The translations under genes were made by a program, and so were the position numbers. From Vanilla planifolia (Eukaryota > Streptophyta > Magnoliopsida > Asparagales > Orchidaceae): 64,000 nt of DNA. This document shows, one piece after another, positions 51,265-63,100 of the stretch. The stretch is taken from contig JAIUJO010000086.1 of NCBI GenBank assembly GCA_023846275.1, forward strand, positions 1,379,190-1,443,189. The letters are read 5' to 3'. Positions within the stretch are counted from its first letter, which is position 1, and each line of letters begins with the position of its first letter. The notes below the pieces were generated by a model. That model made no database searches. It was not told where the DNA came from and was given only the letters and a program-made list of their open reading frames with translations.

Positions 51265-51935
51265 TACTGTATAAGCTCATGGTAATAAGCCATTATCTTT
51301 TATTGATCTTATTGACTTTTGAGTAAACATTCAAACTTTTGTTCCTATTGAAATATGTTCATTAATAATAATAATATATAAAAATATAAATTTTTATAAT
51401 GAAAGATATATGAAACTAACAGATGCTCAAAGAAACATTATAAAATTTTATGAAAGAGACTATGTTATAATTAGATTTATTTGAGAACAGTTTTTTCTTA
51501 TAGCTTACAAGAAATCATCGATGCTTGAAGCATAAAATTTTAGGAATATTCAAAAACAAAGAACTAATGCATATGTGTTAGATTTGTTAAAAGAGTATAA
51601 TGTTAGGGCAACCTTTAATATTAAATATTTAGTCTCATATAAGGTACTATATCTAATACCTAGTGACACATTTGAGCCTTATTTTCTTATATTTGATGAA
51701 TTTGTCCTTACCATCACATTGGCTTTGAGTGTAAAGACAATTTGAAAAAGGTTTAGATCATGAGACAATTCTAACCAAAGATTGAAAACTTAACACTTTT
51801 AGTTTGTTGGAAGGGTAAACCTTTCATCAAAAACTCTTATTTAATTTGTGATGACCTGCAATACAACACATTACATGTGCTAGAACAATATTACAGGCAT
51901 CACTCTGATCTGATCGAGCCAAGGTCCATCCCAGT
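51265..51935 (+). pseudogene. Gypsy integrase C-terminus and chromodomain remnant
   Basis: From 51,265 the text resembles the segment after the integrase core (KPLSFIDLIDF). RNIIKFYERDYVIIRF at about 51,430-51,480 is the F-EGDYV-VRIRPER segment. NAYVLDLLKEYNV and ATFNIKYLVSYK (51,568-51,640) are the SNAYVLDLP...FNV-YL block. SDTFEPYF follows. The chromodomain is read at about 51,780-51,910: LLVCWKGKPFIKNSYLICDD and a terminal HVLEQYYRHHSD. This domain in related elements steers integration to particular chromatin. Confidence 0.75.
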
Positions 51936-53544
51936 TATGGAGGAATATGTATAAGTATCTAACATTACATCCTAAGCACACATTCTCTGGCATCACACCA
52001 CTTCCAGAAGTCCATTAATACAAAACTTTGTTCAAAATTGCTTAAAATTAAGAATTTTTATTAACTTTGCTACAACCACAATCCACCTTATCTTCCACCC
52101 TCATTAACTTCATCAACAACAATTGTCATTATCAGAGATGGCATGTGCACTAAATGAACCCAATTGACTCGAGAACTTGGTTTGACCTGTGCTCGACACT
52201 CGTTGACCCATTACCCATGATGTCTTGTGAATACTTGCACTAACTAACTAGTCCCACCAACCCATTGTATTGTTCCCAGACCCATGCCTACTAAAAAATC
52301 AGATCGTCAGGCCTATCGTGCTGCTCGCCTAACAATTATACTACCCACCATTTTGTTACTCGTCGTTAACATCTCTTGCAATGCATTGATAAATTTGGAA
52401 TTACTTAATTTAATTAATCCTTTAATTTTTTTAATTTTATTTAAAAACTTTCTAATAAAGCTTTGATATCTTTTTAAATAGAGATGTTTACGAGACTATA
52501 AGGGATGAAAAATTATAAAATAAATTTACTTTGTTTGTGTGCTTTCAATTTAATAAACAAAGTGTATGTACCCAACACAGTTGCAGAGATTCTAACTTCA
52601 CTTGTTACAGACAAAGATAATAGGTGAAGGACTTTCCACAAGGTGAGTCAACAACCAAATCAATTGTGAGAGACATGGATCAAAAGCAATAGACCTTCCA
52701 CTAGGAGAGTCAATAGCTAAAGAAATTCCTTCTTTCACAAATACCCCCAAGCCTTTTTATTAAGCCAAATCTCGACTATATCGCCTGTTTACCACTTTGG
52801 TGCACCAAATGCTAACACCTATAGAGTTATAAAGCATCATCACCGAAAAGGATTGTATTTTTTAAAAAAATTATTTTTTATGTATTAATCTATACTTAGG
52901 ATTCTTTTTTCCTATTAAAGTATTCCACATAAATATTATTCTAAATTTTATTTTTATATATATGAAATTAGATAAAATTTTATGCTTAATGGTTAAGGTG
53001 TTACTACTTAACTAAATAATCGCCACAACAACTTTGCAATGTCAATCTTTGAATAATTCTAAGATAACACACATATTACTCAATTCAAATTAGTGCATAC
53101 AATCTCTTCATATTTTCTAATAATCTATTAATCATTTTCAATATTGTTGGTCCCAATTTTGACCCTAATAGAAGTTTCAATCTATTGTGCTTCAATAATA
53201 TAAAATACTTAAAACCCTATCATTTAATAATATTTTTATTTTACTTTTTAAATTATTTTGCCAAATAATTTATGTATAAAAACATCTTGGTTTTTTAGTG
53301 GAAACTCAAAAGGTGTTCTTATTAGTTTTCATACTTCATTATCAAGAAGTTTTAAATAAGTGGTTATCCTAATCTTCAATCGAGTGTGGTGGCTTATTGG
53401 AAGATATACCTTCAGACAGACATGCTAAAACATTAATTGGACTTAAGGATCGACTAGACAATTTCTTCTCACTAGCAAGTGATTTCTCCCTAATACCAAT
53501 TGAGGTTTGGTACAATAGAGTTCACAAGTGGGCAAATTATTAAG
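51936..53544. other. Post-pol region, unidentified
   Basis: The first 400 bases are less AT-rich and may be the 3' untranslated part of the gypsy element; the 60-codon frame at 52,284-52,466 has no motif. Further on it is AT-rich. I cannot place an LTR start here. A 62-base tandem repeat lies at 52,630-52,722. Confidence 0.4.
52630..52722 (+). repeat. Short tandem repeat, 62-base period
   Basis: gactttccacaaggtgagtc at 52,630 is repeated as gaccttccactaggagagtc at 52,692, with the next ten bases also similar (aacaaccaaa and aatagctaaa). Only two units are seen. Confidence 0.6.
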
Positions 53545-54851
53545 AATAAAAATTTTGGATCCTTAGAGAATATTTAAAGAAAATGATTTTGTTAATAATC
53601 ATCACATAAATTTAAAAGTGATTTTTAGCAAATGTTTATTTTATTTTGGAATACATTAACTTCCTTTTCATAATAAAAATTTATGAAAATTTTGAAAATA
53701 AAATAAATAAAAAACAATATAAAATGTTGACAAAAAATTTTTGATAGCTTAACTTAAAAACAAGACAACATCTTCCCTCAACAAAAGCCAAGCAAAAACA
53801 TAACTTATATAAATGCTTATACCAAAAGACAAGTAGGCTAATATCCATAGCTAAATAACAAAAATAAATTATTATGTTGCTTCAATGAGAACATTTGCAA
53901 TATAATAAAATAATTTTGTGAAATTGAAGTTTATGTCAATACAAATAAAAATCTTATGCTTGATGAAGGCTTAGTAAGGCTCAAGTATTTTATTTAAATC
54001 TAATAAAAAAATTAATAACTTAGCTTAGTTGTGAAGAATCTATAGATTATTTGTTCAAAGAATGAAGGATGCAGCATAATGAAGTGAAGATAAACACCAA
54101 CTGCAAATAGCAAAAAAGTAATTACTTGAAATTTGTTTCCTTATTTTGTAAAACTTTTAACAATCAATTTTGATCAATAAATCACATATTTATGAGCATT
54201 TTCTAATGACTAAAAACGATAGCTAAACTAACCATTCAGTTGTTATAATTTAATTACAATGTCCAACATACAATATTAACTAATGAATTATAAAAATTTG
54301 AATGGCTCAATTCAATGGCTAAAAGAGCCATTACATTGGAGCTAAATGATTGAAAGGCTCTTAGACCATTGGATCTTGAAAACTTCATGATTGGATGGAT
54401 ATGATTAGATCAATACTATTTGGAAATTAAGATTTTATTTGGACCATTTGATTTGAATTGTGATTTGATAGCTAGATTTTGTTCGTACGAGCAAATAAAA
54501 AGTCGACTTGGAGATCACAAAATTGGGTGACTTAACGATGGATGAAAATAAGTGTTTTAAAATGAAAAATGACGTTAGGATTATTCGACCATGTAATTTT
54601 TGAATTGGATGGTAGAAATCAATTTGTTAATGTTGACAACATTTGCATGAAACTGAAACAAATTTTAGAACCACATTAATTGAATGATGGATTATTATGT
54701 ATTTATGTTAGTTTTCCTACATTATACATTTTGTATATTTTAGGGATGCCCACCCTTTACTTTGCTAAAAATGAGCTATGTTAAGATACTTGAGATATGG
54801 CAAAATTTTTTGTTGATTTTGGGAGTTTTTTTCTTGACACCATAAGTGTAG
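53545..54851 (+). repeat. Direct repeat copy B (possible 3' LTR of an older element)
   Basis: It is the partner of copy A at 38,200-39,501: the matched words are at 53,557, 54,143, 54,451, 54,681 and 54,830, in order and orientation. The alignment fades after gcaaaataaa near 54,860. The gypsy remnant and the whole copia element lie between the two copies, which is the layout expected if A and B are the LTRs of the gypsy element and the copia inserted later. Confidence 0.55.
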
Positions 54852-55439
54852 CAAAATAAATCATTGTATTATGCTCTAACCTAACACTTTTGGTTCTTAT
54901 TAGCACTAGGTTTTTCAAAATTTCATTATTTTAGTTATATTATTATTTTGCATTAATTAATTATTACATTTAACATATACATTTTGTAATAAGTTATTGA
55001 AATAAGATTTCCAAATATATGATCATAAATAAAACAATTATTTGGACAATCAAGATAAGTTCAAGATTTTTGAATCATAATAATTTTCTAAAATAAATAA
55101 TTTAAATAAAATTTAATTTTTGTACCTTGTTTGAATGATTTTAATCAAGCTTAATATTCTAAGAAAAATTAAAATATCTAAAATTAAATTAAAAATATAT
55201 TCTTTTGTTATTTAAAATTATAATCGAGATAATCTTCATGAGATTTCATCCCAACTTTGCTTCTTTTTTAAATTCTCCTCTAAACATGAGCATCAGTTGT
55301 CTAAACTTTAAAAATTCTCTCAAATAATTCTATTAATAATTCTTAGATTTCGTTACCATCAAGTAAGGAACCATAATTAAGAGTTAACAACATAAAAGAC
55401 CATCCAATATTCCATGATATGATCATCAAACTATCGACT
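54852..55439. other. AT-rich intergenic DNA
   Basis: No open frame, transposon motif or repeat was recognised in this stretch. Confidence 0.5.
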
Positions 55440-56040
55440 ATCATTTGATGGTGAGATAACAATAGTTTTAGACCATTACATCCATTTATGGGATCATTTT
55501 TTATTCACTTGTATTAATAGTTCTTATTTGTCTCATGGCTTTATCATTCAAAAACTCCTTAATTTTGCTTTATTTGAGAAAGTATCATTACAAATATTAA
55601 ATGTCTTATGTGACATTCATATGGACTTGGATTATTCATAAGTTTTTTTGAATTTTAAATCTATCATTGTGAGGAGACTCACCTTCTTTCTTAAAAAGTT
55701 TTTTTATCAGCAAACAAAGAACACTTGCAATGAAAGGATCAAAACATTATTGAATATAATTTGATAGTGACATTATCTCCCTTCTATAACATTGTTGGAC
55801 CATTCCATCCACTTATGAGATCAGTTGGTATCCACTAGCAATAGTAGGTTTTCATTTGCCTCAAAGCTTTACCATCTTAAAACTCCTCTTAGAATGTACT
55901 TTTCTAGAGAAAGTATAATTAAGAACATTAAAAGTCATATGTGACATACATATTGACTCCAATCATTATTAAAGTTTTTTGAAAATTAAATCCATCTTGA
56001 GGGGGAGACTCACTTTTCTTTGTTCAAAAAGCCTCCTAAA
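55440..56040 (+). repeat. Tandem duplication, period about 327-331 bases
   Basis: Two copies, about 55,440-55,705 and 55,757-56,040. Matching anchors are accatt-catcca-ttatg-gatca (55,472 and 55,799), gagaaagtat (55,576 and 55,907), gtgacat (55,610 and 55,941) and gagactcac (55,674 and 56,005). The first spacing is 327 and the other three 331. The text is moderately diverged and has no open frame; its source is unknown. Confidence 0.75.
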
Positions 56041-57479
56041 ATGATTCCATGAAATTTGGTCCTTCCACTTCCTTAAAGGCACTTCTATAATTATCTGATT
56101 TGTCTCCTTATTTTTATCCTTTACAATAGTTTTTTTTCACTTCCAACTAGAATATCTTTGTTATCAGCTGCATTCCTCTTATAATTCTCCTCATCTAGTG
56201 CATATACTTTTTCCTAGAAATCCCTTGAGATAAAACCTTCTAAAGATTTTTATTTCTTGCACATTTTATTACAAATGACTTCCAAGAACATTTTGTCTAA
56301 TTTTGTAAAACAATACTCCAAGTGCTACTTATTTATGTAACAAAATTCATATATTTCGACATTATTTGGTGCTATTATTATTTTTTTATAACAATTTGAT
56401 TGCAATTATTTAGATTTATTTTAATAATTTTTTTATTTCCTTTTATGAAATCCACTTCCAATTCAAGTGGAATTATTATTTAGGGTTCTTTTTCATTTGT
56501 TCTACCATATTGGAAATCTCATCCATATTATTAGTTCATTCAAATAATAGTTTTTGTGGTCTTATACAAAAATATCCATATTAAAATCACATTTCATTAT
56601 GTTCAAAATAAAGTTACATTTATTCAAAAAATATTAAATAAATCATAAAGGCTTTTGGATATATTGTAAACTTTCAACCATATATGAATTTCAACATTCA
56701 ATTTAAAAAAATGTTGGGATGCCTCCAGTGCAATTCTTTCTCTACTTTCCAGTTAACAACTAGTTAATATAACTTATCGATTGTGCGTTAACAATGAGAT
56801 GCTCTTCTTCATTACTTTTTCCCATGTTAAGAACACCATTGGCCTTTCATCATGAAAGACATTGGGATGCAACACCATGTTTTTGCAACATATTTACATA
56901 TGTAAGTAGTATAAGAAAAATGTATTATGATTGAAAAACAAAATACATGATCCAATATTTACCAATCATAGTGACAAAGCTATCTCGTAAGTAATATCTT
57001 GTCCATAGTTATTTTCATTTTCTAAACATTATAATGCATTTCATTATATTTACCTTCAAGAATACATGATCTACTTTCCAAAAGTCCACCTTCTTAATTT
57101 AGTTATTAAAATTTCCATGGAGTAAGTCTATTTTTTTTAAATTCATGCTTATATGATGTGGATCTCCTTAATGGTTTCTAAAATTACATTTATATGAAGA
57201 AAGACTATTGCTAGTTTTCTCATATCATTATAACGATAATTAACACATCCTGGTATCTGATGCTATGTAAAGTGTCATTTCTATGTTGGACTAAAAATTA
57301 CTATTGCAAGAAAATTAATTAAAGATTAAATACTTATGGTATTTACCTCAAAAATCTAATTTATATAGCCTTAACATATTCTTAAGTGTTTCAAATATTC
57401 ACCTTTATTGACCTTTTCTAAAGGTATGATATAAGTTTGAAATCATTGTGTAATAGAATACCTTTTCCCAAACCACATA
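56041..57479. other. Intergenic DNA, no gene seen
   Basis: AT-rich, non-repetitive at the level I can read, with stops in all frames. No transposon or RNA motif was recognised. Confidence 0.5.
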
Positions 57480-59140
57480 ATCCTTACTATTAAGTTAACA
57501 TGTATTTCACCTAATTTTTTTTTTGCCAAAAATGGTGCTTTAATTGGAAAAGATTCAATTATTATGATAGAGAACTTTATTTTCCTTTAGATTTATTTTA
57601 ACCTCTCTAGTTACAAATATTTAGGTTTTAAACCTCCATAGATCATCTTGCTTTTTTAGGATAATAATTTCTTGCAGCCAACATGCCACAGCAGCCAGTA
57701 TCGTAACGTTCAATATATTTGTTATGGATATAGCATATATCTTTAAATTATCCATCTCAATAGTTAATTAAACTTCCTCGATGTTAAATGTCATGCAATT
57801 TTGCTCTGTTAAAAACATTTTTAGCTTGTTTTACTCATTCCGTGGTGATATAAAATCCCCAAAATATATCTTTAAATTATCCATCTCAATAGTTAATTAA
57901 GCTTCCCCATTGTTAAATGTCATGCAATTTTGCTCTGTTAAAAACATTTTTAGCTAGTTTTACTCATTCCTTGGTGATATAAAATCCCCAAAATATATCA
58001 CCATAATAATTTAATGTATTCTATTATGTAAATGTCCAAATAGATTTATCATCCATCGAATTGTGAATAACACACTACATTTACATTGGAATAACCAAAG
58101 GCCAATTGTAAAAAATTAAGAATTTTTTTCTGGAAATGTTACATCAATAAGATAAGGTAAGGAGATTAGACACAAGTTAATGGAGCTATCTCTTTTCTAT
58201 ATATTTCAAAAACATAGACCTATAAACTATTAAACAAGGAAAGCTTATTTCTAAAGGAATGTATTCAAGTAGTGAATGACAACATTATGCATCAAAATAA
58301 ACTAGTAAATTTGGAAGACAGAATAATTTGGAAAAGTAAAACTGGAAGAAAGATAAAAAAAAGGAACTTAAAGATATAATGATACCATTATTAACATATA
58401 TTTAACCTATAATTTTGTCAAAATGTGGATTTAATAGAAAAAATTTGAATTTCTATAGTAGAGAATGTCATTTTTATTTAGGTTTAACTCAAATTCTTTA
58501 CTTACAAATATTTATGTTTTCGACTTACACATATAGTCATGATGGTTATGGCATTAAGTTTTTGCATGCAATATGTAACAACAGCTAACATTGAGATTTT
58601 TCTTCTATTTGTTGTTAATATAGCATTAATCTTTCAATTATCCATAGAAATAGTTAATTGAGCTTCCATTATGTGATCTGCTTAAAATGTTGCTCTCCTC
58701 ATTAATGCTTTTTTTTTTAGCAAATTTTACTTTTTCCTTTGGTGAAGTAAAAGCTTCAAACCATAATATCTTAATAATTCAAGCCATTCTATTTATCTCA
58801 ATGTGTAAATTGATTTACTATCAAACCAATTATGAACAAGATATAATGTGTACTTTGCTAATAAAAGAAACCCAAATATGAAAACTTAGGCATTAATGGA
58901 AAAAGGTATTACATAAGTAGGTTAGATTGGAATTGGTGATTAGAAACCACAGTACTAGAGCCTATCTCTTTATGGAATTCTTCAAATAGCTACACATGTC
59001 AATAATATAACAAGGAAACCTTAAATGTAAAGGAATCTACTTACATGATGTTTGATGAAATTGTGCATAAAGAAATGTGCTAGATTTAAAAGATGTGGGA
59101 AGTTTTAGAAAAATAAAATCAAAGGAAATGCAAAGGTGCT
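57480..59140 (+). repeat. Tandem duplication, ~890-base unit
   Basis: Unit 1 is about 57,480-58,370 and unit 2 about 58,380-59,140. Anchors: ttgccaaaaatgg and ttgtcaaaatgtgg (57,523 and 58,414); ttacaaatattta (57,611 and 58,502); tagttaatt before cttcc (57,761 and 58,651); aacaagga (58,233 and 59,009). Spacing is 890-891 on the left and about 776 on the right, because unit 1 contains an extra 129-base duplication. No coding sequence is recognised, but the copia remnant begins just downstream. Confidence 0.75.
57735..57999 (+). repeat. Recent tandem duplication, 129-base period
   Basis: Two nearly identical copies in a row starting at 57,735 and 57,864, followed by the first seven bases of a third at 57,993 (atatatc). 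Only a few differences are visible (for example aacttcctcgat versus agcttccccatt). It lies inside unit 1 of the larger duplication and is absent from unit 2. Confidence 0.92.
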
Positions 59141-59197
59141 AACATGATAAACATAATAGAATTCTACTAAAAAATTATTTTAGGTTGGGAATGTAGA

Positions 59198-60165
59198 TGA
59201 GACTTTTCATTAAGAAAGACACTAATGAACTTCTGTTAGTATAAGAATATATGGATGATATGCGATTTTGATTTGCCAACTTTCACATATGTGAATGATT
59301 TAATAAGGCTGTTTTTTTCAAGATTTCAGATGAACATAATGGGTGTGGATATTATTTTCATGGAATTAATATTAAGTAGGATGAGAAAGGTATCATCGTA
59401 TCTTAAATAAAGTATATAAATGAGGTGCTAAAAATGATAGATCTTGACAACCTCAAAACCATTGTCTCCCAACAATAGTTTAAATAAACACGAGAAAGGA
59501 AAAAATAGATTTTAAGGTATGCCAAGGGATGATATGTTCTATTCTTGACTTTAAGGTGATCTCACATCATTTTTAGCATGGGACGTCTTGATCACTTTCA
59601 ATCAAGCACCAAGGGCATTCATCTAGAAATAATAAAAAAAAGTCTTTTAGATCTTGCTTGGCACATAAGTATTAGAATTTTGGTATCCAACATTTTAGTT
59701 GTCATAATCTATGGGATACAACTACAAAGATAATGTTAGCTCCATAACGCTTTAGAAAGTCATGGTAAGAATTTAATCACTTTTTGGAAACCTCCTAAAC
59801 TATTGATCTAATAGAAAATAAAGGAACTATAGTTTTTTCAACAAATGAAGCATGATATATAGCATTGGGAGAATTTTTAGTACAAATGTTTTGGTTGGAA
59901 ACAAAATTAGATGATATGGGATTAGATTTGTGAAACCTCCCCATAGCATATGATAATATGAGTGTCATTTTCCTAACTCAAATTCTTATCTGATAGTATG
60001 AGGCAAAACAAATTAATGTTAGGCATCATTTTATCAGGGACCATGTGAATGAAATATGGCAGACGTTCAATTTGTTGTGAACAAGAAGCAAGTAATTGAC
60101 ATCTTAACAAAGCTTCTTAGTTAAGATTAATTCCATAGCATTAGTAGACCTTTTTATGATGAGAA
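59198..60165 (+). mobile_element. Second Ty1/copia remnant (RT end and RNase H)
   Basis: RLFIKKDTNELLLV, then a stop and EYMDDM: the RT active-site box YMDD is intact at 59,248-59,259. It continues with NGCGYYFHGINIK, DEKGIIVS and IKYINEVLKMIDLDNLK, matching the region after YVDD in copia RT. RNase H follows as FSTNEA-stop-YIALGEF (about 59,838-59,880) and the tail KQINVRHHFIRDHVNE (60,005 onward). Earlier pol domains were not found upstream, where the 890-base duplication ends. It is the same strand as the copia at 39.5-47 kb but a different copy, as its motifs differ. It carries many stops. Confidence 0.75.
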
Positions 60166-63100
60166 AGAGCAAAAAACTAACCTTGGTTTTAAGAGTTGTT
60201 CCTTGAGTGAATGAAAGCTCGTACATGTGGTTTTATTACTTGTAAATCTTACTTCACTTGATAATATCAAGCAAAAGTTTTCTTAGATTACATTCAATTA
60301 CTTTTTCTTAAACTTATATGATAAGTTATCATGAAAAAGTAGAGGTTATTGGTCTCATGAGCAATACTCTAACATATTTTGATGATAATAAAAAATTAAG
60401 TGGAACAATAATTGATCATCTAAATTTTTTTGTTGATATGATAAGTGAAAAGTGTTGGAAGATGATTAATGCTAGAAGAACAAGGCAATTGATAAAATAT
60501 GTGGACGTAACCACATGGAATAAGAATGGAAAAAAATTTTTGTATGCTCAAATAATTAAGTGTTCCTCCTAAATAAGATATTTCCCCACCTTGTAAATTA
60601 ACGAAACTTGTTGCTGAATTGAACTACATTCAATATATACATGATTTTTCAAATTCGAAAAGAAACATTTTGCTTGACTAAATGTACTGCATGATCATGT
60701 TTCATACAATATGATTAGCTATGGGAGAAAAGAGACAATTTGAGGACCAAACTATTAGATCTAGGCCAACAAGGAGATCTAGTAAAATTCAATGTCTTTA
60801 ACACTTACTAAGATATAATCAGCATTATGAAACTATTCAATTTGGGGGAAGTTAACATATAAAATAGGTATAAAAAACTCAAAGAAATCATGTGATATTG
60901 TTAGTTTATACAACAAAAAAATCACTCAAACTACAATTAAACTCTTGAAAGTATATTGTATATCAATTTTATGTAATATGAAATGTTATAATGAACATTA
61001 TAAATTGTATAATGGTGTTCTAAGGTTAAATAGAGAAAATAATAGAATATACAAATATTAATTAAGACTATGTAATCATCTTTTTTGAAAAGACTTTTGT
61101 AAAATAAAGAAATTTGCATTTGCATGTCATGATAATTTTTTATTGGATTCTATGATCAACTCATTTTTACTTACCAATGGAAAATCATTGAATTAATATG
61201 GTAAGGAAACATTGTTTTATATTAACTACATTGACTATAAAAGAATATCAAACCAAATTGTCATAACACGGAATTTCATTATCATCTTGATTCATGTGGT
61301 GTGTTATGATGAAGGTGTACAATTTTCTTAATTTTCCTTAACTAGTACACGGAGGTAAATGTAAGCTTGGTTAAATCGAATCACTAAAAAAATTTAATGT
61401 TATGAAACTCTTTTGTTGCATCCTTTTCAAAATAAAGAACAATGACTTTGAACATTGTAAGAAGTTGGAAAAAGAAGTATTAAGTTTTATATTCTTAAAT
61501 ATTTTGCCCAATTTAACACCCCTTGTATCCAAAAGCCAAAGAGGTTCATTAACATAATTTTCTTTTATATGTTTATGATATTTTTTTTTAAGTAAATGAT
61601 AACACATTTTTGTTTATTGTTAATAAGTTTACCTATTGTCTCATCAATGTTTTCAATATTCTAAACATAATATGATATGAACTAATTGATATTCCATCAA
61701 AAAATTTTATTTTTAATTAATTAATAATGAATATGATTTTGAAAATTCTAAATTTTTAGATATTCAAACAAGTTTCTAAATTTAAAAATAATTTTTATGG
61801 CTTTTAGAAACTTTTTTTCACTAATTTTTTTCATTTTATTGTTTTTGAAAAATTTTTAGAAATTTAAAACAATTGATAGATTTGATCATTATTGCAAAGA
61901 AATTAATGTTTTATTTTTTTCACGAAAAATTAATATTCTTGGTTATAAAAATTAATAAATAGTTAATAATCATAACGATTTTAAACGTTTCTACCTTGGA
62001 TTGTAATTTGATACATATTACTAAACTCAAGCTATCATTAAAATGACTTTAGATCCATTTGCATGAAAATCTTGCAAAATATTACTTATTTCTTGTTATC
62101 ATATTCTTTACTATTGCCATCTTTATTTTTAAATTAAATAGATTCTATTGTTCAACCTTTATTGATAACATGTTATTGAAATTTAATGTAAATCATTTTT
62201 GATACCATAAATGTTCAAACAAATTATTTTTTTTAATAATATTTTAATCTTCTATACACGCACTGGCACTAAGACATTTTGTGGATCAATGTCTTTTATT
62301 TTTTATGGATGAACTACCGCTTTTCATAAATGTGATATGTAGCGTTGTAATAATGAGTTGCTTATTTTATCATGTAATATAATAACTTTATTATTAATAT
62401 TTTTATGTCAATGAATATAGTTGATTTTATTTTTCCATTTCTTATTTCTATGTTTTAACATTTACAACTCATAAATTTCCAAAAAAATCTTATGCTTACT
62501 TTTATGAAGATATAGCTAAGAATTTCAAGTAATTCAATATGTTTATTTTTATTTAAACTTTAATATACTTTTTTGTTAATGTTAAACATTTCCCATATAT
62601 GTCACACAAATGTTTTAAAAAAATTAAAATTTTCCATCATCTACAAAATTTTTTCTTGTTATGGCATGTTTCACTTGTTTGTGATAACTTTATAATTGTT
62701 AGACCTTAAATTAAAATTATATTTTTAGAATGTATTTTTTAATTTTTGATTTAGTGTTTAATTTTTGCAACAGTATTTGCAAAACTACCTTAAATGACTT
62801 GAAAATGAGTGGAAAACCTTAAAGATGGAATAATAAATTAAAACAACAATTTAATGACAATATTACTTTAGTTAGTAGAAAGTTTTTGATAACTAAATAC
62901 AAATAAAATACTAAGAAAATTATTAAACAATGCTAGGTCAAAAATACATTGAATTGATATGGAAAAAACTTGCCCAAGAAGTGCTTTAAATTATTTTTGA
63001 ATAATTTTTAGGACATTGAGTGTAAAATGTAAATATTAAAAGTCACAATAATGCCAAATCCAAAAGATTACTGAGTTTTGTAACTAAATCACTATATTTT

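Larger units (their letters stand above)
49880..51935 (+). mobile_element. Ty3/gypsy chromovirus remnant with an internal deletion
   Basis: Plus-strand remnants of one element in correct order: gag (about 49.9-50.35 kb), aspartic protease (50,744-51,090), then directly the C-terminal third of integrase with a chromodomain (51,265-51,935). Reverse transcriptase, RNase H and the integrase zinc and catalytic regions (normally 2-3 kb) are missing between 51,090 and 51,265. The pieces are full of stops. A chromodomain on the integrase marks the chromovirus branch of Ty3/gypsy. Confidence 0.7.

Noticed and set aside
60318-60572. An 84-codon frame as a host gene.
   Set aside because: No family is recognisable and it lies immediately after a decayed copia pol, so it may be element 3' sequence or chance.
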